Source: Colletes latitarsis (Eukaryota > Arthropoda > Insecta > Hymenoptera > Colletidae). From it: DNA of 64,000 nucleotides. This document shows, in pieces, positions 1-11,284 of this stretch. Every line of letters begins with the position of its first letter. Position 1 is the stretch's first letter. Location: positions 9,424,001 through 9,488,000 of the forward strand of contig NC_135143.1 in NCBI RefSeq assembly GCF_051014445.1, in the 5' to 3' direction. The translations under genes were made by a program, and so were the position numbers. The notes under the pieces are model-generated. The model saw only the letters and a program-made list of their open reading frames with translations. It had not been told where the DNA came from and did no database searches.

Positions 1-2950
1 GCTGCGGATGGCGTGTATACATCGTGGAGTGAATTCGCGGTACGAGCCAAGACTAGGAGATACTACAGTTCGAGCTGAAAATTCAACCAAAGTACGCGAT
101 ACTGTCGTTGGCAAATTAGCCACGATTATCAAAAAACACTATTTATCGTATTTCGACCAAGCAAATAAGAGTCTCTTTAATTATGTATGTACACGTATAG
201 ACAGCGGACAGCTTCCGATCGAAGCACGCTGATCGAATGGCTAAACTCCGTAACGTCTGGACAAAAATGGACGGAATTTTTCCTACGGTCGCTCGCGATG
301 GGATGGATCGTCGATCCTCGTCATGGCTAAACGTTCGCGCGTCACCATTTACCAGGCCAGCCACGATATCAATTATTAAATATCCCGTCCGTCTTGTAAG
401 TAGTTCCTTCTTTACGACGCTTAAATATAAAATAAGTAGACGGGCGTAGCGGTAAGGTGCTCGCCACGATACCTGCCTGACTTGTGGCTCCATTAGCGCT
501 CCCGGCCGGTAACGTATAGCATAATAAGAGTTTATGTGTCAGGTTGATGCGCCAGAAGGCTACCAGACAAACTCCGCGCAGCATAGAAACCGTTATATTT
601 TCATTAGACCGGCGAGATCGTAACGAAGGGTACCTTCGATGAATTCAAAAGGATAGCCAACCGCCCTGCGAGACGCCTTCGTAATCTGACTTTGATCAGC
701 AGGTTAGAATACGTTTCCCTTTCGGAGTAACTCTCAGAAAACGAAAATAGAACAACGAAGAAAATTGGGGGTTGCATGGTACGATTAAGGTCTGTTTTGC
801 CATCTAGAGCATGCGAAGACGCAATCAAGAAAAGTGTAAGGGAGACTGTGGAGCACCCAGAGGCTTGGGGTGCAATGGAGTAATCGAAAAACCCCCTTTC
901 CTCGAGCTGCAAATATCTATTTTATTGTTTAAAAAGCATTGATTTAACTAGTACGTAAGGATGTTGTTCAGAGAAACAGTGGAAAGGGGCTGTGGAAAAA
1001 AAAGTTAAAAAAACGAAGTCTTAAAAAACTACGCAAAATTACGTACTTGTAAACTACATACTTGAAAAGACAACACGACTCGTGTAGATGAGTTTTTCGA
1101 TCGCGTCAGTTAAATGGGAGAACAACTTAAAGAGACGATCGAGACTAGCGGCGACGAGTGGTTCGTTTTAGCGTATCCGAAAAGTTTCGGTGCACGATTC
1201 GCATTGCACGAAGCAGGTAGGGTGACTATAACGGTGTACATACTCGTCTATACGCAATCAAGCGGGCGAAGCATTATGCAATCTTGGGGTAAACTTAGCA
1301 CTTAGAGGGGACGGGGAGTTAATGCAACGTTGTCAGGCAAGCCAGAGGGTGGCAGGGAGAGGCGATGCGAGACGGGACGGGACGCGGTGGTCAGAAAGGC
1401 GATGGAAGGATCCGATGGGCGGTACTCTATGGTTCGAACTCCCCAGGTCGGGTGGTGGGTGGCTGGTTCAGGCTTGTAAACGTCCGGATGGCTTGTGCGA
1501 CCGAACCCGCAGCCCTCCTTCCGCGATCCCTACATTTCGGTCCTCGTTCGACTGCCTTGGCTCCAGAGGTACGCGAACGCGGCACGATAGCCCCTTCACT
1601 ATAGACACCATAGTTGTGGCCGGTTGGACGTCACCTCTGCGTCGACGCTCCCTTGTCTCTTCGACTGATTCAATTTGCCTGCCGTGTGGCTGTTTAATTA
1701 CTGGCCGGAGAGTGGACCATGGCCGCGAGAAGGAGGGAACGCCGGTTGGAACGAGACGCGCACGGAGTAGTATTCCGGACGAGGGAAGGAGGAACAGAGG
1801 AAGAAGAGGCGCAGAAGCGGAGAACGCGAGTGCACCGGATAAGAGAGAAGGAAAGACGGAGAAGCTTGGAGTATTCGCTCGAAACCGACACACCATCGGC
1901 AACCCCGTTTACCGCTGTGTTGGTGCCTGCATGGCGGTTCCGCTGCCACTAAGACACTAACGGAATAACAGCGTTTGCTGGTGGAGATTATTGTTGATGC
2001 TAAAGTAACGGGCAGCCCTGAGGGGTCGCCGCAACAGAGCACACAGGGAGAAAGAGCCAGATACACGACGAGAAAGCTGACCAGTGGGGTATTGAAAAGA
2101 GGCTGCGACAACCCCTGCGACGTGTCTTGCAAACCGAACGACTCCTCTCCTGCACCCTTCCATTCTTCCTTCTCTTCCCAGTCTTCCCACTCTTCTCGCT
2201 CTTCGTTTTCTCCCGTTTCCGCACCCATTTCCGTTCGCCTTCCATTTTGCATTCGTATTCGTACTCATTTACCTATTCGCGTCCACGTTTCCTACCCCTC
2301 CAAGTATTCTATGCCACAACGATGTTCTCCGGCATTACGTTTGGTTTGGAATACGATTTTACTGCAATCGGATAAAGAAGCTGCCGTGGGTTCCTCCAAA
2401 TATCGAGAACTACGTTACTTTATCGATGAATCGTTGCTACATTTGCCTTACACTTTGTAAAAGTATAGCAGTAGACGCGAATAAGGGCGGATCGTGACTT
2501 AGCTGAGGAAGAAGAAATCACGGAAAGTAGAAAGGGTGTCGCGACTTCGTCGTTCGTGAGGGTTGTGCGCATAACTGCATCGCAGGTGCGAATCGTCGCG
2601 GCGGATCGTATAACCACGTATATGTGTGCACTCTACACGCGTACAGGTGTACACAACTGACCGTGGAGCAAACGGACGTGGGTGACGGCTACGGCGTGTG
2701 GACGACAGACGGCAGAGGAAGGTGTATAAGCTCGAACGATACAATGGCGATGGCGAGTAACGAGACTCTCTCACTCTCTCTCTTGCTCTTTATCAACCTA
2801 CCTCTCTCCTCGTCGGTTAGCCTGAAAAATTTTTCGGCCCGTTTGATCGTTCGTGTTTATCGGCCCGAAAAGAAAATACGGTTGCACGTGCATCGTCGAC
2901 ACTTACGCGCGCGCGTATAGCACTGCCGGCAATGACAAAAGCGGTAGCGG
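1..2950. other. CpG-rich non-coding DNA, no gene recognised
   Basis: Mixed-composition, CpG-rich DNA. Open frames overlap on both strands without conserved motifs or flanking splice sites, as expected by chance. A pyrimidine-rich tract lies at about 2130-2290 and a CT-rich run at about 2765-2815. Composition changes sharply to AT-rich near 2960, just outside the palindrome. Confidence 0.5.
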
Positions 2951-3190
2951 TGGTTGCACAGAAGAAGAATACAAGTAGACTTTACACTTTACGAACTTTA
3001 AACACATCAAATATGATTTAACTTCAGCATTATGTAAAATGAAACATAACTTTCTCAGATATCAAATGAACTTTTTAACAGTAACAATACAAGAAAAAAA
3101 CAATTATTGTTCCCTTACAATAAATATGAAACAAACTATAAGTGAAATATTTCTCAAATCCCAATATTAATTTATAAAATACAAAATAAC
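2951..3190. other. AT-rich flank of the palindrome
   Basis: AT-rich sequence without open frames or recognised repeats. It separates the CpG-rich left flank from the outer repeat array of the palindrome. No terminal inverted repeat or target-site duplication is visible that would mark a mobile-element boundary. Confidence 0.4.
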
Positions 3191-3760
3191 AAATCTCCGC
3201 ATCGTTATTCGTAACACTAATAAAATCATGTGCATTTGTGTTAAATAATGTGTAATGTTACCGATAATGGATCAGTGCAACTATTTCAAGCTACAGAAAA
3301 CCACAGCTCGCACAATTAATTCAGCAGCATAGTGATTCCTGGACACTACCCTGAAAAATAAACGTGAAAAAATAATCGCAACACTAAAAACAAACGAGAT
3401 TAAATTTATATTATTTGCAAATTTCCAACACGATTAGTATTCTTATTTCGCAACGCTACTGCAAACCGAGATTAAAGTTTACACGCAATGCTACTCTGAA
3501 AAGAAACCACGAAATATCGTTCGCAACTCTAAATGGAACTACACAATTAAAGCAAATTATTTACAACTTTAACTACACAAACAACGCGAATAATATTCAT
3601 TTTTCGCAACTCTAATGAAAACCACGATCAGTTCTTATCCGTAACACTACTCTGAAAGCAAACACGAAAATATTTATTGTCCACAACGCTAAAAGTAATC
3701 GAGATAAGTTTAAATTATTCGCAACGCTACCTAAAAAATACTGGTTCTTTGTGGTAAAAG
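3190..3760. repeat. Degenerate tandem array of ~36-42 bp units, left outer end of palindrome
   Basis: A motif close to TTCGCAACGCTACT recurs in one orientation near 3205, 3379, 3449, 3484, 3521, 3605, 3640, 3682 and 3720, mostly 35-42 bp apart. Units also share GAAA-rich and CACGAT/CGAGAT segments. The mirror-image array sits at the outer end of the right arm (12500-12850). Alignment between arms stays good up to about 3590, then drops to roughly three quarters identity by eye. It may be a minisatellite or a subterminal repeat of a foldback-type element. Confidence 0.6.
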
Positions 3761-3789
3761 TAATATCTGAAAAACAACAATTACTACAA

Positions 3790-4221
3790 CTACAGGCGAA
3801 TACAGCGACTACGTAGTAAATGGAACGACTTTCCATCCTCATCCGAAGATGAAGATGAAGATGCAGAGCCATTTGTTGCAGCCCACTCTTGAGACAGTTT
3901 GTCAGGGTCTCTTCGACTCATCGAGCCTTTTCTTTCTTCGGGCGGTCCTGCCCAAGTCTGAAACTTATGTCTAGGCTCGGGATTCTGTGCAATACGCAGT
4001 CTTCCAACAATATACGAACTGTTGTCAGAGCATACGTGGAAAACCTCGAGCGGAACGAGCGTTTCGGGGAACCTACCACGACCGCGAACGCGATAAGCGA
4101 CTGTAAAGTCGCCGCGCGACTCCAAGAATCGAAAGTAAAACCAAAACAAACGGTACAATCCGTTTGGATCGGCTAACGTTTCGACTCTCCAAATCGAACT
4201 ACAGGTACAGGACTGCCACAT
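3790..4221 (-). CDS. Uncharacterised open frame, left-arm copy (143 codons)
   Basis: An ATG-started open frame of 143 codons in the left arm, read outward. It encodes a tryptophan/phenylalanine-rich N-terminal part, an Arg-Gly-rich stretch (YRVRGRGRFPETLVPLEVF), and a polar tail with six serines followed by DEDGK. I recognise no family. The frame is open for at least 17 codons upstream of the ATG, so it could be part of a larger spliced exon. Against a conserved protein: all five internal substitutions separating it from the right-arm copy change an amino acid, the start codon is ATG here but GTG there, and the serine run differs by two codons. It may be an expressed but unconstrained frame, an exon of a non-coding RNA, or chance. 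Confidence 0.3.
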   Translation of the reverse strand: MWQSCTCSSIWRVETLADPNGLYRLFWFYFRFLESRGDFTVAYRVRGRGRFPETLVPLEVFHVCSDNSSYIVGRLRIAQNPEPRHKFQTWAGPPEERKGSMSRRDPDKLSQEWAATNGSASSSSSSDEDGKSFHLLRSRCIRL

Positions 4222-4390
4222 GAAAACGCGCCTACCCGAAAAAAGATTGCAACAGCCCTGCCCTGACCCTACCTACTTACAATTAACACACACACACCAG
4301 AAAGTAAGTTACCTACCTACCTAATCCTATATTTAAAAAATAGCAAATCCCCATTTACGCAAACAAACACTCCACGGTTCTCACACATTA

Positions 4391-4448
4391 TGTTCGGGCG
4401 TGACCTAAACTAGGGAGGAAGCCCCGGGGTTCCTCCGACACCCGAACA
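4391..4448. repeat. 58-bp nested inverted repeat (hairpin), left arm
   Basis: The outer sequences TGTTCGGG and CCCGAACA are complementary. They enclose an inner dyad GGAGGAAGCCCC / GGGGTTCCTCC, so a strong hairpin is possible. The same element is mirrored at 11795-11852. It may be a very short foldback repeat. Confidence 0.6.
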
Positions 4449-4540
4449 TTGCAAACTACTTTCACACTCTAAGGTACGTACCGATTCCTGAAATCGACTG
4501 ACAAAGCTAATGATCATTGCGTATTTCTACTATACATGTG

Positions 4541-4958
4541 CAGGGTGTTCGGACACTCATGGGAAAAATTGTAATGAGAGATTCTAGAGGCCAAAATAAG
4601 AGGAAAATCAAGAATACCAATTTCTAGATTCAGGTTTAGTTAAAAAGTTATTAGCGTTTAAAGTTCCGCCATTAGAACGGCAATCTGCAGCGAACAGCTG
4701 CGTGCGCACGATAGTGGTTCTCACTTACAAAACTGTATGGCTGTCAATATATCAGTAAATAGAGTTTCTCATCCTGAATGAGAACCACTGACGCATGCAC
4801 GCAGCTGTTTGCAGATTGCCGTTCTACAGCCGGAACTTTAAACGTTAATAACTTTTTAACGAAGCCTCAATCAACAAGCTGGTATTCCTGATTTTCGACT
4901 TATTTTGGTCTCTAGAACCTCCCATTAAAATTTTTCCAATGGGTGGCCGAACACCCAG
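4541..4958. mobile_element. 418-bp foldback MITE, left-arm copy
   Basis: The element begins CAGGGTGTTCGGACACTCAT and ends in its near complement. Terminal inverted repeats are long, about 190 bp, and meet around a short centre near 4750, so the element is itself a palindrome. It has no coding capacity. The copy at the mirrored position of the right arm has the same length, so insertion came before formation of the palindrome. The flanks do not show a clear target-site duplication. The superfamily cannot be assigned from sequence alone; a Tc1/mariner-type non-autonomous element is one possibility. Confidence 0.75.
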
Positions 4959-5298
4959 TATATTACCTTACTTTCACGTAATAGAATTTTGTATAAAATA
5001 TACTATATAAATGATCGTAACCGATTTTCTTCATTGTGTTGTTTAAGAACAAGAAATTAATTATCGTTTATATTTCATTAAATACATTTTACTATAATCA
5101 TTGTGTATGAAAAAATATGTGTAAAATGAAATAGAATTTTTATTGTAAATTATAATGCATTTTTGAAACGACGCAATTCCACAGCCTAACCATACACACA
5201 CTCACACACACACATGTGGAAATTACGTCGCGCACGATACACTAGCGCAATGTCAGTCGCACATATATGTTATTAAAAATTTGTATAAACTAAGTCAT

Positions 5299-5365
5299 CG
5301 TGTTAATTGCCTTCGCTCACCCAAGTAGCACCTGGGCACGTGGATGTGTATAGGCAACTAACACG
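5299..5365. repeat. 67-nt stem-loop, left arm
   Basis: The ends CGTGTTAATTGCCT and AGGCAACTAACACG pair over about 14 bp with one mismatch. An inner CCCA...TGGG pairing lies around AAGTAGCAC. It is mirrored without visible change at 10878-10944. It could be a structured RNA or the remnant of a small foldback repeat. It lacks the long imperfect stem of a typical miRNA precursor. Confidence 0.4.
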
Positions 5366-6179
5366 AAAAGGTATCCTGAAAATCCTAAACTAGAAAAATG
5401 GTTATTGTAAATACCAGCGTATGACGAAACAGTATTTGTTTATTCTTTCTGATTTTATTTCTTTTACTGAAATTTCTATTTGCAATAAATAAAGAACAAA
5501 AGTTTAATATACAATAATAATGACAAATATTACTAGAAAAGGGAATTATTCCGATTTAAATTGAATTATTTAAGACGAAAGACTTTACAATAAAATAATT
5601 TACTTTCAAAATTTAAGGAAAAATGATTCAAGCAAAGTAACTAAAATATTTAAACCTTGAGCAATTCTGTCGACAAAGCGTATTTTGTAAGGATGGAAAT
5701 ACTACATAATGCATGTATCTTTGTCTCAAGAAATTACTCATCGCGAAACGTCTTTTTGTACATAAATTGAAACATCAAAGTCCATACAAACTCATAAAAT
5801 TATATTTGACTGTGAAACATGAACAATATAAAAAACAATCGATATTCAACATCAATAATCATCATTGAATATAAAATGTAACTACAAGACAAACAATTTC
5901 CATATTCAATTTATATTAAAACCGTTACTTTATGTTTATGTTTTAGCTCTACGTTGTTTTTTCATGTCATATTAAAAATCGCGGTGTACAAAAAGACCCT
6001 AACCTGAACTACAAAATAAAACAATGTACATATGTATGTCCCTACTCACGGGTACAAAAAATACCCGCGGTCGCTATATTCGCCAAAAATACCAAGTATA
6101 CAACCGGTCACTCGAGTTGATTCGGACCTTTCGTCCTACAACATGATTAAGGACCGGAGGAACAAAAATCGTAACTCAC

Positions 6180-6303
6180 CAATCGTTGACTACGATGACG
6201 TAATACCTCTGCAACGATGACCATGATGATGCTCAATGAAATACATCAGCGAAGTCATCTGCATGGTACTGCTGGTTTCCAGGATGCAATGACAAGATCC
6301 AGC
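6180..6303 (-). other. Exon-like block, left arm
   Basis: Mirror image of the right-arm block 9940-10063. On the minus strand it follows a pyrimidine-rich tract ending in TTTACAG and is followed by GTGAGT, a strong pair of splice sites. One frame is open for 38 codons and ends in a stop inside the block. It may be a 3' untranslated or alternative exon of the outward-transcribed gene whose coding part is at 6810-7439. Confidence 0.35.
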
Positions 6304-6809
6304 CTGTAAAGCACAAGAAAACAATTATAATTTACCGCTAAAATTGTAGATATCTCATGAATTAATATGAAACAAACTCCACGTTCAAAACAATTCACAT
6401 GCTTTTGATAATTTAGAAAATTTTTAAAAAATAGCGAAATTTGGAAAATATCATTTTTGTCTAAACGCGCATAAAATAAGATAGGATGATACTTACATTT
6501 TTTTTTAATACATATTTCTCTTCAGTGGTGCACTGATTCTAACACCGGCAACGAGTAATTGTAATTTTTAAAGGAAAAATGAGAAAAAAAATATTAAAGT
6601 AAAACGACCGAAGATCAAGTTCGGCGAACTAGTGATTCTACTTCCGTGATTTATGAAATTTAGAGAGCCGCGATGCTCTGAACAAAATTTACAAACGCAC
6701 AATATACACTGCCTCGACTTTCGCGTTACCCTAAACTTCAAACGATAATCTAATCGAAGCCACTGCGCTTCAAAAAACAGAAAACTATTAGACGAAACAA
6801 GCACTGATT

Positions 6810-7439
6810 CTATCGACCGCTTTGCGCGCGGTCATCAAAATTTCTGCAAAAAAAAACTGACATTAGAAATAAGAAATAATTAAGTAATCGCACAGACATG
6901 TCTGTTTATCGTTTTAGTATCAAATTTAATCGAAAAAATGACAAAAATATGTAAACATATATAGATACATACTCACTTGTTATAACAAAGTAGACTTTGC
7001 CGATATTCAATTGCAAATTCCCTCGATTCCAGGTTTCTAGGCATGATGGCGTGCATTGCATGCCGGTAGCGTTCCTTCCAGTCGAATTGCAACATCGAAA
7101 ATCTGTAACATCAATGAGACGCAAATTACGTTCAAATGCATTAAAATCAATGTATCTATATGTTTATTAAACATCAACTGAATCCGAAATATGGTCTATG
7201 AGTTGGTAATTTCGTTTAAAGATGACACAATTGACGACGATTACACGTGGAAGAAAAGACGCCATGCAGATTCAACTTTTTTCGCAATTCCGATTGAATG
7301 TATAATAGAATCGAGTTCATATTAAACAGAAGTACTGGCACAGAGTAGCGGCGAGTAGTAATAACATTTAGAAATATTTAGATATCAATAATTAAAATGT
7401 CGTATCTCATTAGACGCGAAGCCTGTCACCGTACCTCAT
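6810..7439 (-). CDS. Candidate spliced gene for a 54-residue protein, left-arm copy
   Basis: Mirror copy of the gene at 8804-9433. Predicted coding exons on the minus strand are 7435-7439, 6977-7102 and 6810-6843. Splice signals match the other copy: donor GAG|GTACGG, acceptor TTACAG, donor GTGAGT, acceptor TTTTTGCAG. The predicted protein is identical to the right-arm one. It starts MRFSMLQFDWKERYRH, has about ten Arg/Lys against seven Asp/Glu, one Cys, and no signal peptide or membrane segment. Translation could instead start at the internal Met5. I do not recognise the family. The first donor is weak, and the reading frame rests on splicing inferred from sequence only. The copy diverges outward from the shared spacer, head to head with its partner. 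Confidence 0.4.
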
Positions 7440-7600
7440 CACACCAGTTTCCAGGGAAGGAATGACGAACAGGAACGGACACGTTAAGCGCGGGGAGTAG
7501 TGGGGGGGAAACGGGGTGTGATAGTCACGTAGTCCAATGTCTCGATTCTCGGTGTGTGTCTCCGAAGGAAGGTTGAACCTTTTTTCTAGAATCCTGTTGT

Positions 7601-8689
7601 TATTGGACGTGATCGAGAATGTCGTACATAGAAACTACGGCTGTAAAATAAATATATAAAGATGTTGGACAAACTATTAGTTATTAAATGTTTTATTGTC
7701 GTTATAGTTATGCGTGGTTACAATGCGTAGCATCCGCCTTTCGATACATTCGATAGATTCAATAGTATCTCTTCGAAAGGAAATATCGATTTATTATGCT
7801 ATTCATAGGTTACATTGTCGATCGAAATATACGCTTAATAACACGGAGATATATTCATCCTTGAAGTTTTCCAGATTTATGTTTCTTAAACGTAGCAGAC
7901 AAAAAATATAGAATATACAAAAACGTTAATTTTTCACGATGTTTTACTGTACTTTGTAGGTTACTGACTCTCACTAAATGACTGTTCTCGTCTGTCGCTC
8001 GTCTGTTGCTCGTATGTACCTATTTCTTGTGCATTCTACAATATCTTTTAAAACTAATTTTATTCTTACAATTAGTAGCATTCCTGAGCCAGAATCAGTG
8101 GTCCGATACTCTTGTGTGTGAATGCAGGGTTATGTTTATATTCTCGGCCGCCGGCCTCTCGACTTCACGAGCTCACGAATGCTTGGCCGTGTAACACGAG
8201 ATACTATTTCTTTACGCGTCTAGACTGTGCATTGTCTGTGCCATTAATCCGTGTGTTACGAAAAAAGAATTGCGTGTGACATCTATCTACTCCACACTTC
8301 GTTTATGCCTGAACCACACATTTCTTACCACACTGTCTCAAGTTCAATGTTATCGACACAGAGCCAAAAAAGATTCCTATGTAAATCTAGTGAGAATTAA
8401 AACCACTAACTTTAGATGATATAGTACACACAAAAAAAACTTTTATATGAAAAACTCATTGAAATTTAGCTTGAAAGTTAACATTTATACGTCATATGAA
8501 TTAATGAATTTCAATCAATCTAGTTACTTTTCGCATAACAGATAGATATTCGATGCTTCAGCAGAGCCAATGGCTGCTTCGCATTCTGACGTCACAATAG
8601 TATAAATATAATAAATCATTAAGTAATTAATTGTTTGGCTGGTATCTTTTTGTATTTATTTTATGTATTTACTTTATTTATTTTCAGTT
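7601..8689. other. Unique spacer between palindrome arms, possible divergent promoter
   Basis: About 1.1 kb of AT-rich DNA with no mirror counterpart. It lies between the start regions of two outward-facing candidate genes, so it would hold any shared promoter. A short inverted repeat, CGTGTAACACG near 8189 and CGTGTGTTACG near 8251, lies close to the centre. A CTGACGTCA site (a CRE-like sequence) is at about 8586-8594, with a TATAAATA match shortly after it. No open frame of interest was found. Confidence 0.4.
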
Positions 8690-8803
8690 ATCCGAGATAT
8701 AAAGTTTAACTTTTCTTTCGGAAATACTCACTAAGAATCGAGACGTCGGACAACGTGACTACCTCACTCCGTCCCCCCCATTCCCTCTCCGGAAACTAGT
8801 GTG

Positions 8804-9433
8804 ATGAGGTACGGTGACAGGCTTCGCGTCTAATGAGATACGACATTTTAATTATTGATATCTAAATATTTCTAAATGTTATTACTACTCGCCGCTACTC
8901 TGTGCCAGTACTTCTGTTTAATATGAACTCGATTCTATTATACATTCAATCGGAATTGCGAAAAAAGTTGAATCTGCATGGCGTCTTTTCTTCCACGTGT
9001 AATCGTCGTCAATTGTGTCATCTTTAAACGAAATTACCAACTCATAGACCATATTTCGGATTCAGTTGATGTTTAATAAACATATAGATACATTGATTTT
9101 AATGCATTTGAACGTAATTTGCGTCTCATTGATGTTACAGATTTTCGATGTTGCAATTCGACTGGAAGGAACGCTACCGGCATGCAATGCACGCCATCAT
9201 GCCTAGAAACCTGGAATCGAGGGAATTTGCAATTGAATATCGGCAAAGTCTACTTTGTTATAACAAGTGAGTATGTATCTATATATGTTTACATATTTTT
9301 GTCATTTTTTCGATTAAATTTGATTCTAAAACGATAAACAGACATGTCTGTGCGATTACTTAATTATTTCTTATTTCTAATGTCAGTTTTTTTTTGCAGA
9401 AATTTTGATGACCGCGCGCAAAGCGGTCGATAG
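8804..9433 (+). CDS. Candidate spliced gene for a 54-residue protein, right-arm copy
   Basis: Predicted coding exons are 8804-8808, 9141-9266 and 9400-9433; introns are 332 and 133 bp. Splice sites are GAG|GTACGG, TTACAG|ATT, CAA|GTGAGT and TTTTTGCAG|AAA. The phases join to one open frame of 54 codons ending in TAG at 9431-9433. An in-frame TGA upstream of 8804 makes that ATG the first available. The middle exon gives an aromatic and charged stretch (FDWKERYRHAMHAI) followed by PRNLESREFAIEYRQ and a Cys-Tyr pair. It is basic, without signal peptide or membrane helix. The family is not recognised. Alternatives: start at the ATG at 9148, or a non-coding transcript with a chance frame. A further donor at 9747 and an exon at 9940-10063 suggest the transcript continues. 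Confidence 0.42.
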
Positions 9434-9939
9434 AATCAGTGCTTGTTTCGTCTAATAGTTTTCTGTTTTTTGAAGCGCAGTGGCTTCGATTAGATTATCG
9501 TTTGAAGTTTAGGGTAACGCGAAAGTCGAGGCAGTGTATATTGTGCGTTTGTAAATTTTGTTCAGAGCATCGCGGCTCTCTAAATTTCATAAATCACGGA
9601 AGTAGAATCACTAGTTCGCCGAACTTGATCTTCGGTCGTTTTACTTTAATATTTTTTTTCTCATTTTTCCTTTAAAAATTACAATTACTCGTTGCCGGTG
9701 TTAGAATCAGTGCACCACTGAAGAGAAATATGTATTAAAAAATAATGTAAGTATCATCCTATCTTATTTTATGCGCGTTTAGACAAAAATGATATTTTCC
9801 AAATTTCGCTATTTTTTTAAAATTTTCTAAATTATCAAAAGCATGTGAATTGTTTTGAACGTGGAGTTTGTTTCATATTAATTCATGAGATATCTACAAT
9901 TTTTGCGGTAAATTATAATTGTTTTCTTGTGCTTTACAG

Positions 9940-10063
9940 GCTGGATCTTGTCATTGCATCCTGGAAACCAGCAGTACCATGCAGATGACTTCGCTGATGT
10001 ATTTCATTGAGCATCATCATGGTCATCGTTGCAGAGGTATTACGTCATCGTAGTCAACGATTG
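9940..10063 (+). other. Exon-like block downstream of the small gene, right arm
   Basis: It is preceded by TGCTTTACAG and followed by GTGAGT. The upstream partner donor would be AAT|GTAAGT at 9747. One frame is open for 38 codons before a stop inside the block. If it is spliced to the exon beginning at 9400, the TAG at 9431 would sit far upstream of an exon junction, so these could be untranslated exons or alternative forms. No family recognised. Confidence 0.35.
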
Positions 10064-10877
10064 GTGAGTTACGATTTTTGTTCCTCCGGTGCTTAATCAT
10101 GTTGTAGGACGAAAGGTCCGAATCAACACGAGTGACCGGTTGTATACTTGGTATTTTTGGCGAATATAGCGACCGCGGGTATTTTTTGTACCCGTGAGTA
10201 GGAACATACATATGTACATTGTTTTATTTTGTAGTTCAGGTTAGGGTCTTTTTGTACACCGCGATTTTTAATATGACATGAAAAAACAACGTAGAGCTAA
10301 AACATAAACATAAAGTAACGGTTTTAATATAAATTGAATATGGAAATTGTTTGTCTTGTAGTTACATTTTATATTCAATGATGATTATTGATGTTGAATA
10401 TCGATTGTTTTTTATATTGTTCATGTTTCACAGTCAAATATAATTTTATGAGTTTGTATGGACTTTGATGTTTCAATTTATGTACAAAAAGACGTTTCGC
10501 GATGAGTAATTTCTTGAGACAAAGATACATGCATTATGTAGTATTTCCATCCTTACAAAATACGCTTTGTCGACAGAATTGCTCAAGGTTTAAATATTTT
10601 AGTTACTTTGCTTGAATCATTTTTCCTTAAATTTTGAAAGTAAATTATTTTATTGTAAAGTCTTTCGTCTTAAATAATTCAATTTAAATTGGAATAATTC
10701 CATTTACTTGTAATATTTGCCATTATTATTGTATATTAAACTTTTGTTCTTTATTTATTGCAAATAGAAATTTCAGTAAAAGAAATAAAATCAGAAAGAA
10801 TAAACAAATACTGTTTCGTCATACGCTGGTATTTACAATAACCATTTTTCTAGTTTAGGATTTTCAGGATACCTTTT

Positions 10878-10944
10878 CGTGTTAGTTGCCTATACACATC
10901 CACGTGCCCAGGTGCTACTTGGGTGAGCGAAGGCAATTAACACG
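10878..10944. repeat. 67-nt stem-loop, right arm
   Basis: Mirror copy of the stem-loop at 5299-5365, without a visible substitution in the paired ends. Confidence 0.4.
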
Positions 10945-11284
10945 ATGACTTAGTTTATACAAATTTTTAATAACATATATGTGCGACTGACATTGCGCTA
11001 GTGTATCGTGCGCGACGTAATTTCCACATGTGTGTGTGTGAGTGTGTGTATGGTTAGGCTGTGGAATTGCGTCGTTTCAAAAATGCATTATAATTTACAA
11101 TAAAAATTCTATTTCATTTTACACATATTTTTTCATACACAATGATTATAGTAAAATGTATTTAATGAAATATAAACGATAATTAATTTCTTGTTCTTAA
11201 ACAACACAATGAAGAAAATCGGTTACGATCATTTATATAGTATACTTAATACAAAATTCTATTACGTGGAAGTAAGGTAATAAA

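Larger units (their letters stand above)
3420..7600 (+). repeat. Left arm of ~9.4 kb palindrome
   Basis: This stretch is the reverse complement of 8690-12830. Landmarks pair as x and 16243-x: 4391-4448 with 11795-11852, 4541-4958 with 11285-11702, 6032-6220 with 10023-10211, and 6906-7124 with 9119-9337. There is no net insertion or deletion between 4221 and 7439. The core (about 3600-7450) appears about 98-100% identical to the other arm. The innermost part (7455-7600) is recognisable but diverged and holds extra sequence relative to the right arm. Confidence 0.95.
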
